DNA of 64,000 bases from Nitrosopumilus sp. b3 (GCF_014078525.1 NZ_MU078698.1:16263-80262), one strand, 5' to 3'; counted from the stretch's first letter, positions 1 to 9,336 are shown. Program-made: numbers and translations. Notes: generated by a model from the sequence alone, not told the origin.

Positions 1-793
1 TATGTGAACCCTTGTTGTAGCCTTCATAGATGTATACACCAACTGCTTCTACATTTGATGGCATTTTTGGTGCTAATAATTTTATAATTTCACTTGATAG
101 ATTTTCTACGGTAGCTTCTCCTTCTAAAAGATATGTTGTATTTTTGGGAACTTGTAATTCAAACATCCCTTTAGGACCTTCAAATTTAATTTGAAAATGT
201 GAATCATCTTCTTGTTTGAGATATTTTCTATTGATGAAAAATTTATGATCAAATACGTTTACAACTTCTTTGATAATTTTTTTAGCTTCTCCAAAATCCA
301 ATAGCAAATTATCTTTCATTTGTCCTACAAGCTCTACCATTACAGAAGATGTATGTCCATGTAATATTGAGCATTTTTCAACTAAAGGCAGTATGTGTGC
401 ATAATCAAATGAGAATGATGCATCTTCTAGAAATATTGAACCTGTTTGTGGTGTTTTATCATAAAATACAACATCTTGTAATTCTTTAATTTGTGCGACG
501 TATTTTGCATGCCCTATTGCCATTACTTTATCTTGAGGAAAATCTTCTTTGATTTGTTTATATTTTTCAATATCTCCATCATTATCAATAACTTCGATTA
601 ACCCCTTCGCTGTTTTAAAATCAACACTTACTTCATTTCCATTTTTCAATGTGATCTTGTGATTGTATTGATATTCTTGTTCAAGAAATGTTAGCATTTG
701 TGCTACTGTCAATTCTGTTCTGGTTTTGAGTAAATTTCCCTTTTTATCGATATATCTAAAATCTGAATCTAGAATTGTTGGACTTGTTGCCAT
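1..793 (-). CDS. 6-pyruvoyl-tetrahydropterin synthase / QueD-like protein (3' end cut by window edge)
   Basis: The last 264 or more codons run off the left edge. Residues about 121-264 match the PTPS/QueD fold: FSFDYAHIL carries H133, and SILHGHTSS carries the zinc-ligand pair H145 and H147 after C141. The visible end, EAVGVYIYEGYNKGSH, is typical of QueD C-termini. Family members convert dihydroneopterin triphosphate to a 6-substituted tetrahydropterin, on the way to archaeosine or pterin cofactors. The first ~120 residues are an extension I do not recognise. A carbinolamine dehydratase gene lies just upstream on the same strand. QueD and PTPS-III cannot be told apart without the missing end. 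Confidence 0.75.
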   Translation of the reverse strand, partial: MATSPTILDSDFRYIDKKGNLLKTRTELTVAQMLTFLEQEYQYNHKITLKNGNEVSVDFKTAKGLIEVIDNDGDIEKYKQIKEDFPQDKVMAIGHAKYVAQIKELQDVVFYDKTPQTGSIFLEDASFSFDYAHILPLVEKCSILHGHTSSVMVELVGQMKDNLLLDFGEAKKIIKEVVNVFDHKFFINRKYLKQEDDSHFQIKFEGPKGMFELQVPKNTTYLLEGEATVENLSSEIIKLLAPKMPSNVEAVGVYIYEGYNKGSH

Positions 794-860
794 TTGAAGT
801 CATCTAACTTTGGATATAATATAAATTCTGTAATGAATATGCCTGATTTTTTATTTACAA

Positions 861-1145
861 TTATTCCAGAGAATTTAGAATTTTGGCAAGATTGACATCG
901 TTTTTTGTAATGCCTCCAGCGTCGTGAGTTGTCAGCTCTACTGTGATTCTATTGTAAACATTAAACCACTCTGGGTGATGATTCATTTTTTCAATCTCCA
1001 TAGCTGCTCTGGTCATAAAGCCAAAAGCTTGATTAAAGCTTTCAAATTGAAATTCTTTGTGTAGTTTTTGATTCATAACACTCCAACCTTCCAAGTTCTT
1101 TAACTCTTCATCAATATCTGCATCTGATAATTTCATCATATTCAT
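861..1145 (-). CDS. Pterin-4a-carbinolamine dehydratase
   Basis: This 94-residue protein has the usual length for the family. The signature [14 protein letters not shown] (about residues 52-65) gives the active-site histidines H56 and H57, with H74 in VELTTHD as the third. The family dehydrates 4a-hydroxy-tetrahydropterins; in archaea the substrate is not settled. It lies 67 bp upstream of the QueD/PTPS-like gene on the same strand, suggesting a small pterin group. Translation may start at M1 or M4 (MKLSDADID). Confidence 0.85.
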   Translation of the reverse strand: MNMMKLSDADIDEELKNLEGWSVMNQKLHKEFQFESFNQAFGFMTRAAMEIEKMNHHPEWFNVYNRITVELTTHDAGGITKNDVNLAKILNSLE

Positions 1146-1212
1146 TAAGAAATAGTGTTAAATTAAAAGATTGATTCATTACATTTCTATGGGAATTATG
1201 TCGTGAATAATC

Positions 1213-1968
1213 ATGGATAAGGCAAATGAGAAACTGCTTGAAAATATTAAAAATTCTATTTTAGATACAATAAACGAAAAGAAAATTGGAATTGCTTTTT
1301 CTGGAGGAGTAGATAGTACATTAATTTCAAAAATATGCTCTGACATGAATTTCGATATTACTTTGTTGACAATTGGATTTCCAGATTCACATGATATTTT
1401 GTTTGCAAAACAAGTAAATGAATATCTAAAATACCCTCATCATGTATTAGAGATTGACTCTGAGACTTTTCCTACAATTTCCTCAAAAATAAATGAGAAA
1501 ATACAAACTGAAAATCTATCTTGGAATGAAAACTGTATTGCATTTTATTATGTTTCTAAACTTGCTAGTAGCTTGGAACTTGATACAGTAATCACAGCTA
1601 ATGGAATTGATGAATTATTTTGTGGTTATAATGCATACAGAGAAGCATTTTCTGGAGGTGAATCTCAAATTATTGAAGTAATGAAATCTAAATTAGATAA
1701 TGAATTGAAAATGATGAAGGCCGTTAATCTTATTGCATCAGAATTTGAAGTAAAAATTCTACAACCTCTATTGTCTGAAAAATTTATTGAATATGCAAAA
1801 ACTATTCCAATATCTGAAAAAATTCATGATTCTGAAGATTTGTATCGTAAGCACATTATACGTAAATTAGCTAGTGACATTAACGTTCCAGAACTTTCAT
1901 GTACAAAACGAAAGAAGGCGTTACAATATGGTTCTAAAATTCACAAGGCTTTTCTGAAAACTAGATGA
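1213..1968 (+). CDS. Asparagine-synthase-like PP-loop ATP pyrophosphatase
   Basis: The 251-residue protein has the PP-loop SGGVDS at residues 30-35, followed by a Rossmann-like pattern and ITANGIDELFCGYNAYRE, which resembles the AMP/aspartate-binding part of asparagine synthetase C-terminal domains. There is no N-terminal glutamine amidotransferase domain and it is about half the length of AsnB. It probably adenylates a carboxylate or carbonyl using ammonia or another donor; the true substrate is unknown. Its 3' end overlaps the convergent purB gene by 8 bp. Confidence 0.7.
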   Translation: MDKANEKLLENIKNSILDTINEKKIGIAFSGGVDSTLISKICSDMNFDITLLTIGFPDSHDILFAKQVNEYLKYPHHVLEIDSETFPTISSKINEKIQTENLSWNENCIAFYYVSKLASSLELDTVITANGIDELFCGYNAYREAFSGGESQIIEVMKSKLDNELKMMKAVNLIASEFEVKILQPLLSEKFIEYAKTIPISEKIHDSEDLYRKHIIRKLASDINVPELSCTKRKKALQYGSKIHKAFLKTR

Positions 1969-3325
1969 ATTTTTTTATTGTATTTTGAACAGATTTTTGT
2001 ACATTTTTAATTATTGCTGAAGATGCACCAAGATGTTTTTCTGGAGAAAATATTGCGCTGATTTCTATATCAGTCAAGTTTGAAGAGAATGCTTTATCAT
2101 TTTTGATTGCATCGATGTATTGAATTCCTTTATCATTTGCCTCAAATGCAACTCGTTGAACATCTTTGTATGCTACGAATCTTGGGATGCCTTTTTTGAT
2201 TAGAGCTTCTAAGACGAATTCTGCAAATATCTGTCCCTTTGTAATGTATAGATTCTCTACAATTCTTTTTTCATTTACCATCAAATTTGAAACAATTCTG
2301 GTCATGGTTTCAAGCATTTCATCAACTAAAATCGATACTGTTGGGATTACGAATCTCTCGTTAGCTGAATTTGAAAGATCCCGTTCGTGCCATAATGGAA
2401 TATTTTCAAAGGAAACTGCAACTTGACTTCTTACTAATTTAGATAATGATGATACTCGCTCACTTTTGATTGGGTTTCTTTTAACAGGAACTGCACTACT
2501 ACCCATTTGTCCTTTCTTAAATTGTTCAGCTACTTCCCCAATTTCAGTTCTTTGCAAGTTTCTAATCTCTATGGCAATCTTTTCTAAAGTAGAACCAATT
2601 AATGCCAATTCAAATACGTACTCTGCGTATCTTTCTCTTGGTACCACTTGAGTTGTCACTTCGGCAGGAAATAATTTTAATCGTTTTGATGCTCTTTTTT
2701 GCACTTCTAGTGATTTTGCACCCATTAGTGAACCAGTACCTACAACACCTAATGTTTTACAAATTAAAATCCTCTTCTTAATTTCCTCTATTCTTTCTAC
2801 ATGCTTTGCCATTTCAGCTGCCCAATTAGCAAATTTTAATCCAAATGATATGATGCTTGCATGTTGTCCATGAGTTCTACCAACAGCTGGAATCTTTTCA
2901 TACTTTACAGCTTTTTTTGCAAGAATTGATGCCATCTTTGCAACTTTGGGTTCAATGATTTGTAATGCATCTCTCATTTGCATTGAGTTACTTGTATCTA
3001 CTAAATCGTTACTTGTTAATCCATAATGAATCCATGGTCTGGCACTTTTACTACATTTCTCACTTAATGATTCTACAAGAGCTGCCGTATCGTGATCACT
3101 TTTAGCTTCTAATTGTTTTATTCTTTTAGCAGTAATTTTTCCAGACATTGCTGCTCTGAAGATTTCCTTTCCAACACTTTTTGAGATCATTCCTATCTCG
3201 CTTTGAGAAATTGCAGCAGCTCCTTCAATCTCTAATTGATAATCTACTTTTCTCTGCTCACTAAAAATATCCATCATTTCTTTAGTTCCATAACGACCAT
3301 TATCAATAGGTAAAATTGCCAACAT
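1961..3325 (-). CDS. purB: Adenylosuccinate lyase
   Basis: The 454-residue protein is full length for PurB. It shows TSND (104-107), RTHGQHA (150-156, general-acid His) and the flexible signature loop GSSAVPVKRNP (275-285) with the catalytic serine. The loop has Val where most PurB enzymes have Met. It splits succinyl-AMP to AMP and fumarate and also acts on SAICAR in purine synthesis. Its partner purA is at 20.8 kb. The gene is convergent with the PP-loop gene and appears monocistronic. Confidence 0.95.
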   Translation of the reverse strand: MLAILPIDNGRYGTKEMMDIFSEQRKVDYQLEIEGAAAISQSEIGMISKSVGKEIFRAAMSGKITAKRIKQLEAKSDHDTAALVESLSEKCSKSARPWIHYGLTSNDLVDTSNSMQMRDALQIIEPKVAKMASILAKKAVKYEKIPAVGRTHGQHASIISFGLKFANWAAEMAKHVERIEEIKKRILICKTLGVVGTGSLMGAKSLEVQKRASKRLKLFPAEVTTQVVPRERYAEYVFELALIGSTLEKIAIEIRNLQRTEIGEVAEQFKKGQMGSSAVPVKRNPIKSERVSSLSKLVRSQVAVSFENIPLWHERDLSNSANERFVIPTVSILVDEMLETMTRIVSNLMVNEKRIVENLYITKGQIFAEFVLEALIKKGIPRFVAYKDVQRVAFEANDKGIQYIDAIKNDKAFSSNLTDIEISAIFSPEKHLGASSAIIKNVQKSVQNTIKKFI

Positions 3326-3367
3326 TCTCTCTCTTTTTACACAGAAAATAAATCTACTTGTGAAATT

Positions 3368-3478
3368 TTAATTAATTCTGTCTCGTAACTCGTGACAATC
3401 ACATAGACATCCCTTCTGACAATTCATTCTCTTACAGTCTGAGCACACTTTTTTGTTCCAATATGGAGCGGTATTCAT
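3368..3478 (-). CDS. Small cysteine-rich protein, 36 aa
   Basis: An ATG-TAA frame of 36 codons reads CSDCKRMNCQKGCLCDCHE at residues 12-30, with Cys at 12, 15, 20, 24, 26 and 28 and His 29. That density suggests a metal-binding mini-protein. It lies 1 bp after the stop of the upstream small membrane protein gene on the same strand, so co-transcription is likely. No family recognised. Support comes from composition and tight packing only. Confidence 0.5.
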   Translation of the reverse strand: MNTAPYWNKKVCSDCKRMNCQKGCLCDCHELRDRIN

Positions 3479-3479
3479 A

Positions 3480-3701
3480 CTAGTATCTCTGATTTACCTT
3501 GAATGTACCTTTCTTTACTTGAAGAAGAATTTTGATCAAATACAACGTCCAAATCCCTATCAAAATATAATACAAAAAACTAACATCTGGTTTATCTAGA
3601 ATTTTTTCTGGTTCTTCTTCTACAGGTATGTCAAATGGTGGCATGTACACAATTCCAAGGAAAATTGGAATTCCAACTAGTAAAATAATTGGCATTACCA
3701 T
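3480..3701 (-). CDS. Small membrane protein with two TM segments
   Basis: The 73-residue protein has a hydrophobic N-terminal helix (about 2-20), a short acidic loop DIPVEEEPEKI, and a second helix (about 43-62) followed by a basic tail. No catalytic motif is visible. It sits between the CBS-domain gene and the cysteine-rich mini-gene, all on the minus strand with spacings under 10 bp, so the three probably form one transcript. Function unknown. Confidence 0.6.
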   Translation of the reverse strand: MVMPIILLVGIPIFLGIVYMPPFDIPVEEEPEKILDKPDVSFLYYILIGIWTLYLIKILLQVKKGTFKVNQRY

Positions 3702-3707
3702 GACTTT

Positions 3708-4169
3708 TTAATTATATGGACTATAATTAGAATAAATTTTTGCTACAGAATGAAAGTACATATCTCTAATGTCTTCTTCTACGCTAACTGCCAGTAAATT
3801 AACAATATCTGTTGCGGTAATCATTCCAACTACTTTATCATCTTCTAGAACTGGAAGCTTCCTTACTCCACGTTCAAACATTAAATCAGCTGCATTTCTT
3901 ACTGATTCATCTGAATTTATTGATAATAATGGAGATGACATTATTTGTTTAATTGATGTTGAAATTTCATATGCATGTGCTGCTACTTTTACTGCAAAAT
4001 CTCTATCTGTGACAATCCCTATTGGAAAATTTTTTTCCATAATGATAACTGCTCCTACTTTAGCATCTTCCATCATTTTTGCAGTTTCATTAATTGTCAT
4101 TGATGCATCTACAGAAATAACAGATTTTGTCATTACATCTTTAATTGTGATGGTTTTAGCATTACTCAT
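3708..4169 (-). CDS. Tandem CBS-domain protein
   Basis: I start the protein at MSNAKTITIKDVM (153 residues). An in-frame upstream extension to 4232 is possible but reads as non-conserved sequence. Two CBS motifs are seen: DVMTKSVISVDASMTI...GAVIIMEKNFPIGIVTDRD and IMSSPLLSINSDESV...GVRKLPVLEDDKVVGMITATDI. CBS pairs bind adenosine nucleotides and act as energy sensors. No effector domain is attached. It is divergent from the UspA gene at 4282, a neighbour combination often seen in thaumarchaea. Confidence 0.85.
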   Translation of the reverse strand: MSNAKTITIKDVMTKSVISVDASMTINETAKMMEDAKVGAVIIMEKNFPIGIVTDRDFAVKVAAHAYEISTSIKQIMSSPLLSINSDESVRNAADLMFERGVRKLPVLEDDKVVGMITATDIVNLLAVSVEEDIRDMYFHSVAKIYSNYSPYN

Positions 4170-4281
4170 TTTAATATTCAATGTTTTCTTAAATATTTTA
4201 GAGTCTTTTAGAATATCAAACTTGAAAATCATATTAGATAATCTAAATCGGCTTTAAATTGAAATTTGATTGATTTTTAAC

Positions 4282-4707
4282 ATGACTTTCAAAATTAAGA
4301 AAATTCTTGTACCCCTAGATGGCTCACCTAATTCATTTCGAGGTTTTGATGTTGCAGTACAAATGGCAAGAGAGTCACATTCTACAATTACTGGTCTGTA
4401 TGTTTTAGGAATTGTTAAACCAAGAGCTAGTGACCCAATTACTCCTTTAGAGAAAATTTTATTGGAACATGCTCAAAAAATCATGAAAAAAGCAAAATTA
4501 CTAGCAGCTAAAAAAGGAATTTTGTTTTTTGATAGAATATCTTATGGCGATGATGGAAAAAGAATTGTTGAAGTGGCAGAAAAACAAAATTTTGATCTAA
4601 TTGTAATTGGTTCAAGGGGAATGGGTGCTGCAAAAGAGCTATTTCTTGGTAGTACTTCAAATTATGTACTTCATAAATCAAAGAAACCCGTACTGATTGT
4701 AAAATAA
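4282..4707 (+). CDS. Universal stress protein UspA family
   Basis: The 141-residue protein begins MTFKIKKILVPLDGSPNS and ends with the nucleotide-binding signature GSRGMGAAKELFLGSTSNYVLHKSKKPVLIVK (about 110-141), which carries the G-x2-G-x9-G-S/T pattern of ATP-binding Usp proteins. I chose the ATG at 4282; an in-frame TTG at 4270 would add four residues. It is one of four Usp genes in the window and is closely related to the one at 36474. Likely role: stress response. Confidence 0.9.
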   Translation: MTFKIKKILVPLDGSPNSFRGFDVAVQMARESHSTITGLYVLGIVKPRASDPITPLEKILLEHAQKIMKKAKLLAAKKGILFFDRISYGDDGKRIVEVAEKQNFDLIVIGSRGMGAAKELFLGSTSNYVLHKSKKPVLIVK

Positions 4708-4734
4708 AGAAAAAACATAGAATTTCCTTGGATT

Positions 4735-4875
4735 CTAAACATCTGTGCCTGTTGTTACCCATTCTAGCGCCCTGAGAACTCCTTGATAATACTTTATTGC
4801 ATCCATTGATTTAGTTTCTGTAAGTCTTTTTTCAATCCCTTTTCTGTATTCTTCTATTTCTTTTTCAGTTTTCAT
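4735..4875 (-). CDS. Small hypothetical protein, 46 aa
   Basis: A 46-codon ATG-TAG frame encodes an amphipathic, charged N-terminal half (KEIEEYRKGIEKRLTE) and a hydrophobic YYQGVLRALEWV stretch. The composition looks coding and it fills a gap between UspA and the basic small protein on the same strand as the latter. No family recognised. Confidence 0.45.
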   Translation of the reverse strand: MKTEKEIEEYRKGIEKRLTETKSMDAIKYYQGVLRALEWVTTGTDV

Positions 4876-4951
4876 GAATAACTAAACAAAATTTAGTAGA
4901 TTCATTAATCTTTAGATGATGTAGTAGGAATCCATTAAATATTGAATTTTT

Positions 4952-5152
4952 TTAACTTCTTGATCTTTTTCGTACAGTTGCAATCTTTTTTGATGATCTG
5001 GCTTCTTTTGTTTTTGCATTTGATTTTGCTACTTTACCTTCAGTTTTCATACTTTTTCCACTTCTTCTAGCAGCTCTAGATGCATCTGCTCTAATTTTCT
5101 GTTCTTCTTTTTGCTTTTCTATTTCTTTATCAGTTAACTTTTTTCTTACCAT
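4952..5152 (-). CDS. Small very basic protein, 66 aa
   Basis: The protein is rich in Lys, Arg, Ala and Ser, starting MVRKKLTDKEIEKQKEEQK and ending in KKIATVRKRSRS. It is predicted helical and strongly cationic, so nucleic-acid binding is plausible, for example chromatin or ribosome association. There is no recognisable domain. The same strand carries the 46-aa gene 77 bp downstream. Confidence 0.6.
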   Translation of the reverse strand: MVRKKLTDKEIEKQKEEQKIRADASRAARRSGKSMKTEGKVAKSNAKTKEARSSKKIATVRKRSRS

Positions 5153-5274
5153 GTTTGATAAAACTATTTTATCCTAGATAAATTAGATGATAAATTTCTT
5201 GTTTGGTAATATTCTGCCAATTTCTTTTTCTATTCTTCTGATGATTTAAATTGGATTGAAGGGATTTTTTACTC

Positions 5275-6723
5275 ATGTCATCTTCTAACCCAAAAAAAAT
5301 CGGAGAAAACCAATACCAAATTGATGCTGATTCTAGTCTTGGAATGAAGGTACCTGTGAAAATTTATGCTGATGAACCGTTATTACAAAAAATGCTATCT
5401 GATAGAACAATTATGCAAGCACGAAATGTTGCATCAATTCCAGGAATAGTCAGTCATAGCGTTGTTTTGCCTGATGGGCATGAGGGTTATGGTTTTCCAG
5501 TAGGCGGTGTTGCAGCAATGGATGCTGAAGAAGGAATGATTAGTCCAGGTGGTGTAGGATATGATATCAATTGTGGTGTGAGATTACTTCGTTCAAATTT
5601 AGATGAACAAACAGTTCGTTCCAAACTTAAAGAATTAGTCAATGATCTATTTAGCTCAATTCCTTCAGGGGTTGGTTCTAAGGGTGCAGTAAAACTTAGT
5701 CATTCAGAACTAGATGAAGTTTTAGTTGAAGGTGTAAACTGGGCAATTGATCATGGATATGGCTCATCAAATGATTCAGATGTTTGTGAGGAAAATGGTC
5801 AAATTCAAAACGCTGATCCAAACAAAGTTTCTGATAAAGCAAGAAAGAGAGGTGCTCCTCAACTAGGAAGTTTGGGTTCTGGAAATCATTTTCTAGAAGT
5901 ACAAAAGGTTGCAGAAATCCATGATGAAGAAGCAGCAAACAGAATGGGAATTAAAGAAGGAACTATTACTGTTTTAATTCACTGTGGCTCCCGAGGTTTT
6001 GGTCATCAAGTATGTAGTGATTATCTTAGAGTTTCCGAACAAGCAATGCAAAAATATGATATTGACTTGCCTGATAGAGAACTTGCATGTGTGCCAAACA
6101 ATTCTGAAGAAGGTGAATCTTATAGAAAAGCAATGTTTGCTGCATTAAATTTTGCATGGAGTAATAGACAAATGCTAACGCATTGGACTAGGAATTCTTT
6201 TGAACGTGTTTTTAATCAATCGGAATCTGATCTTGATATGAAATTAGTTTATGATGTTGCCCATAACATTGCCAAAGTAGAAAAACACAAAGTTGATGGT
6301 GCAGAAAGAAAATTAGTAGTTCATAGAAAAGGAGCTACTAGAGCATTTCCTGCAAATCGTGATGAAATCCCATCTAAATACCGTGATTTAGGTCAACCTG
6401 TCTTGGTACCCGGTTCAATGGGTACTGCAAGCTGGATTTTACTTGGTAAACCCAACTCAATGAATTTGAGTTTTGGCTCTACTGCTCATGGTGCTGGAAG
6501 AACAATGTCTAGATCTAAAGCCAGAAGGAATTATTCTGAAAATGATGTAAAAAAATCTCTCAATGATCAAGGAATATTTATCAAAGCATTAACACGGGAC
6601 GGTGTTGTCGAAGAAACCCCTCAAGCTTACAAAGATGTAGATGCTGTAGTAAATGTGTCTCATAATTTGGGAATAGCCACAAAAGTAGCAAAACTAGTGC
6701 CTATTGGTGTGATTAAAGGTTGA
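5275..6723 (+). CDS. rtcB: tRNA-splicing ligase RtcB (3'-phosphate RNA ligase)
   Basis: The 482-residue protein has archaeal RtcB length. Metal-site motifs are PDGHEGYGFPVGG (around H69), GYDINCGVR (D97, C100), GSGNHFLEV (H205) and HCGSRGFGHQ (H236). The HGAGRTMSRSKA block supplies the guanylylated histidine (H405). RtcB seals 2',3'-cyclic phosphate and 5'-OH RNA ends after tRNA intron removal, using GTP and Mn2+. Its stop codon overlaps the TTG start of the PDCD5 gene by 4 bp, so the two are translationally coupled. Confidence 0.97.
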   Translation: MSSSNPKKIGENQYQIDADSSLGMKVPVKIYADEPLLQKMLSDRTIMQARNVASIPGIVSHSVVLPDGHEGYGFPVGGVAAMDAEEGMISPGGVGYDINCGVRLLRSNLDEQTVRSKLKELVNDLFSSIPSGVGSKGAVKLSHSELDEVLVEGVNWAIDHGYGSSNDSDVCEENGQIQNADPNKVSDKARKRGAPQLGSLGSGNHFLEVQKVAEIHDEEAANRMGIKEGTITVLIHCGSRGFGHQVCSDYLRVSEQAMQKYDIDLPDRELACVPNNSEEGESYRKAMFAALNFAWSNRQMLTHWTRNSFERVFNQSESDLDMKLVYDVAHNIAKVEKHKVDGAERKLVVHRKGATRAFPANRDEIPSKYRDLGQPVLVPGSMGTASWILLGKPNSMNLSFGSTAHGAGRTMSRSKARRNYSENDVKKSLNDQGIFIKALTRDGVVEETPQAYKDVDAVVNVSHNLGIATKVAKLVPIGVIKG

Positions 6724-7139
6724 GCGAAGAAGATTCTGAACTTGAAAGATTAAAAGCAAAGCGACTAGCTGAAATGCAAAAAAATATTTCTACACGAGAA
6801 GAAATCAAAGAATCTACAAAATCTCAAAAAGAAAAAATTCCTGAAAATCCTCGTGCTTCAGTTGTAAAGATTCTTGGATTTCGAGGATTAGAAGTTTTAG
6901 AAAATGCTGAATCACAATTTCCAAATGAAACTAAAATAATTATAGACAAAATATTTGAATTAATTAAAACTGGTGAAATTAATGAAACTCTTGATGGGGG
7001 GAAGTTGCTGACTCTGTTTCGATCAGTTGGACTCAATGTTCGAATGGAAACTAAAATTAATGTTGAACAAGATGGAAAATTTGTATCCTTAAGTGATAAA
7101 CTCAGTAAGGGCTCATCTGAAAATAGTGATGAAGAATGA
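6720..7139 (+). CDS. PDCD5 family DNA-binding protein
   Basis: The 139-residue protein matches the archaeal PDCD5/TFAR19 family: a basic N-terminal helix ELERLKAKRLAEMQKN, then a three-helix core including LGFRGLEVLENAESQFP and GKLLTLFRSVGLNVR. The family binds nucleic acid; its archaeal role is not firmly known. It starts at TTG inside the rtcB stop (TTGA overlap) and its own stop overlaps the next ATG (ATGA), making a coupled three-gene operon. Confidence 0.85.
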   Translation: MSEEDSELERLKAKRLAEMQKNISTREEIKESTKSQKEKIPENPRASVVKILGFRGLEVLENAESQFPNETKIIIDKIFELIKTGEINETLDGGKLLTLFRSVGLNVRMETKINVEQDGKFVSLSDKLSKGSSENSDEE

Positions 7140-7447
7140 GTATTGTATTAGAAGTTGGGACAAAAAATTATGCTGATGATCTACTATCCATAAAAAAATC
7201 ACTCTCACATATGGAAAGTCTTCTAGGATGTTATAGTGGATATACTGTTAGTGAACCTTCAACAAAATTTGGATGGACTTTTTTTAAATTATCCTTTAAG
7301 CCTGAATTACAGGCCGGAATTGAAGAAAAGTTTTCAGGCATGATAGAGAAATATCGATGGAGTGATCAAACACAAAAATTTGTTAAATTTATGACAGATT
7401 ATTTCCTTTCTAGAGGTTGTGATGTTAAAATAAAATTGTCTGATTAG
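7136..7447 (+). CDS. Conserved-looking hypothetical protein, 103 aa
   Basis: The third gene of the rtcB operon overlaps PDCD5 by ATGA. The sequence is mixed alpha/beta without membrane segments or known motifs; [22 protein letters not shown] suggests a C-terminal helical part. Its 3' end overlaps the convergent rps11 by 4 bp. Coupling to rtcB and PDCD5 hints at a role in RNA or ribosome work, but this is inference. Confidence 0.65.
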   Translation: MSIVLEVGTKNYADDLLSIKKSLSHMESLLGCYSGYTVSEPSTKFGWTFFKLSFKPELQAGIEEKFSGMIEKYRWSDQTQKFVKFMTDYFLSRGCDVKIKLSD

Positions 7448-7947
7448 ACTCTTCTTCCTCTTTTTCCACCTTTCTTTCTAGTGGTGTCATGAGGGATAGG
7501 TGTTACATCATCAATTCTTCCAATCTTGAATCCGCCTCTTGCCAAAGCTCTGATTGCAGCTTGTGCTCCTGGACCTGGAACTCTAGAGCCAACTCCTCCT
7601 ACTGCACGAACTCTGATGTGAAATCCTGTGAATCCTTTTGTTCTTGCAGATTCTACAACTGCATTTGCAGCTTTCATTGCAGCAAATGGTGATGACTCAT
7701 ATCTGTCAGCATTAACGTGGATTCCACCTGAACTAATTGATACAGTCTCTGCACCAGTAAGATCAGTCATATGAATAATTGTATTATTGTAACTACTGTA
7801 AATGTGGGCAATTCCCCATTTGTCAGGTCCTTCTTTTTTTGCCTCTGGTTGAGCCTTGGATTCTACTTTAGCTTCAGTTTCTACTTCTTCAACTGGTGTT
7901 TCTACCACTTCTGGAACTTCCTTGATTTGGGCTTCAGTTTCTGACAA
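7444..7947 (-). CDS. rps11: Small ribosomal subunit protein S11 (uS11)
   Basis: Residues about 40-167 are a full S11: [18 protein letters not shown] and the C-terminal signature [19 protein letters not shown] followed by [21 protein letters not shown]11 forms the platform of the 30S subunit and contacts the 3' end of 16S rRNA. An acidic N-terminal extension of about 37 residues makes it longer than the usual ~130. The start is TTG. It stands alone here, away from its usual S13/S4/rpoD neighbours. Confidence 0.95.
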   Translation of the reverse strand: MSETEAQIKEVPEVVETPVEEVETEAKVESKAQPEAKKEGPDKWGIAHIYSSYNNTIIHMTDLTGAETVSISSGGIHVNADRYESSPFAAMKAANAVVESARTKGFTGFHIRVRAVGGVGSRVPGPGAQAAIRALARGGFKIGRIDDVTPIPHDTTRKKGGKRGRRV

Positions 7948-8064
7948 TATCTACTCACACCTTAAAGGGTTTAAAAAACATTGATTTTCTAATTTTGCCT
8001 AAATTTGATCACTTGACTTTAAAATGCTGATTGTTCATATACTATTTTAAACTGAATTTCTTTA

Positions 8065-8385
8065 ATGACCTCCATTCTTTTCTTGGCAATTGGAATTGCA
8101 GTAGCTGTTGCTTTAGTGGGGTCTGTAGCATTTCAATCTCTATCCCCTACCAATGATGACGTTTTATCTCCACTAGAAAAAAAATGTCAAGAAATTGCTA
8201 ATGAGGGATACAGAATTCATTCACTTTATCCGGATTCAAACCCTGAAGAACTTCTAGAAGATGATATGAATAGATTACTGTATCTTGATAATTTGTGGAT
8301 CAAAGATTGTGTTTCTGTACTTCCTGCAGAATCAATTTTTAGTATTGTAAATAATGTAGAGCGTGATTTTTCTTATGGTGAATAA
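8065..8385 (+). CDS. Membrane-anchored hypothetical protein, 106 aa
   Basis: A single hydrophobic N-terminal segment (about 3-25, ILFLAIGIAVAVALVGSVAF) is followed by an acidic soluble part with two cysteines (C40, C82), which could form an extracytoplasmic disulfide. No family recognised. The gene is divergent from rps11 and ends next to the thiL stop. Confidence 0.6.
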   Translation: MTSILFLAIGIAVAVALVGSVAFQSLSPTNDDVLSPLEKKCQEIANEGYRIHSLYPDSNPEELLEDDMNRLLYLDNLWIKDCVSVLPAESIFSIVNNVERDFSYGE

Positions 8386-9336
8386 TTATCTAAAATGTTT
8401 CCATCCCAAGTCTCTAATTTTATTATAATTTCTACCTTCTTTAAGAAATACTCCATTACCTGATTCTACCTGTCCTATTTCTATAATGGGTGTTTTAAGA
8501 CGTCTAGCATTTTTTTTAATTATTTCTTTATATTTTGGATGTACTGTAAAAACAAATTCATACTCCTCCCCTCCATGAAAAACCAAAGAAATCAAATCAA
8601 GCTTATGGATTTTTGCATATTTTTCTAAATCCCTTTTTACAGGCATGTTGCTAATAATGAATTTCTTCTTACTTTGTTTTGACATTTCATTCAGTGTTGT
8701 TGATAATCCATCACTCGAATCCATTGATGATGAAAAATATTTTTTATTTTTTAACCCAAAACCAATCTTTGGTTTAGGATTGGTCATTGATTTAATTGAT
8801 TTTTCAGCAAATTTTCCTTTTTCTTTTCGTTTACCGAGAAGTAAATCTAATCCTATTTTTGTATAGCCGAATGGACCTGTCACAAATATGATGTCCCCTA
8901 TTTTGGAATCTTTTCTTGTTACTATTTTGTTTGAATTGCCAAAAATACTTACGTTAAAGACTATCTCTTTACCTGAATTAGTATCACCACCTAAAATTGC
9001 AATTCCGTACTCTTTAGCAGCTTTTTTGAATCCTTTTGCGATAGATGTGATTTTTGAGTGTGAAATATTATTTGGTAGATTTACTGATATGATACCAAAT
9101 TCTGGTCTTATCCCTTTTGAAGCAAAATCACTTACACATGCAACAATACTTTTTCTTGCAGCTTCTTCTAACCCCATTTTCTTTGGAATGTCTGTACTTT
9201 CTACAAGTGTATCTGTTTTAGCAACAATTTTGATTTTTCCTACATTGAATGTCTCTACATCTTCAGAAACAAATTTCTTATTTCCAAATTCCTTTTGAAA
9301 AATTTTGATTATAGTGAATTCATCTAACTTTGTCAT
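8386..9336 (-). CDS. thiL: Thiamine-monophosphate kinase
   Basis: The 316-residue protein shows the AIRS/PurM-like fold motifs of ThiL: VAKTDTLVESTDIP, SIVACVSDFASKG, ILGGDTNSG, FVTGPFGYTK and MDSSDGLS. ThiL phosphorylates thiamine phosphate to the diphosphate cofactor using ATP. The start overlaps the end of the glmM-like gene by 17 bp on the same strand, so the two are co-transcribed although the pathways differ. Confidence 0.93.
   Translation of the reverse strand: MTKLDEFTIIKIFQKEFGNKKFVSEDVETFNVGKIKIVAKTDTLVESTDIPKKMGLEEAARKSIVACVSDFASKGIRPEFGIISVNLPNNISHSKITSIAKGFKKAAKEYGIAILGGDTNSGKEIVFNVSIFGNSNKIVTRKDSKIGDIIFVTGPFGYTKIGLDLLLGKRKEKGKFAEKSIKSMTNPKPKIGFGLKNKKYFSSSMDSSDGLSTTLNEMSKQSKKKFIISNMPVKRDLEKYAKIHKLDLISLVFHGGEEYEFVFTVHPKYKEIIKKNARRLKTPIIEIGQVESGNGVFLKEGRNYNKIRDLGWKHFR

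Noticed and set aside
3769..4257. A long plus-strand frame opposite the CBS-domain gene.
   Set aside because: It is the antisense shadow of a clear CBS protein and shows no protein-like motifs of its own.
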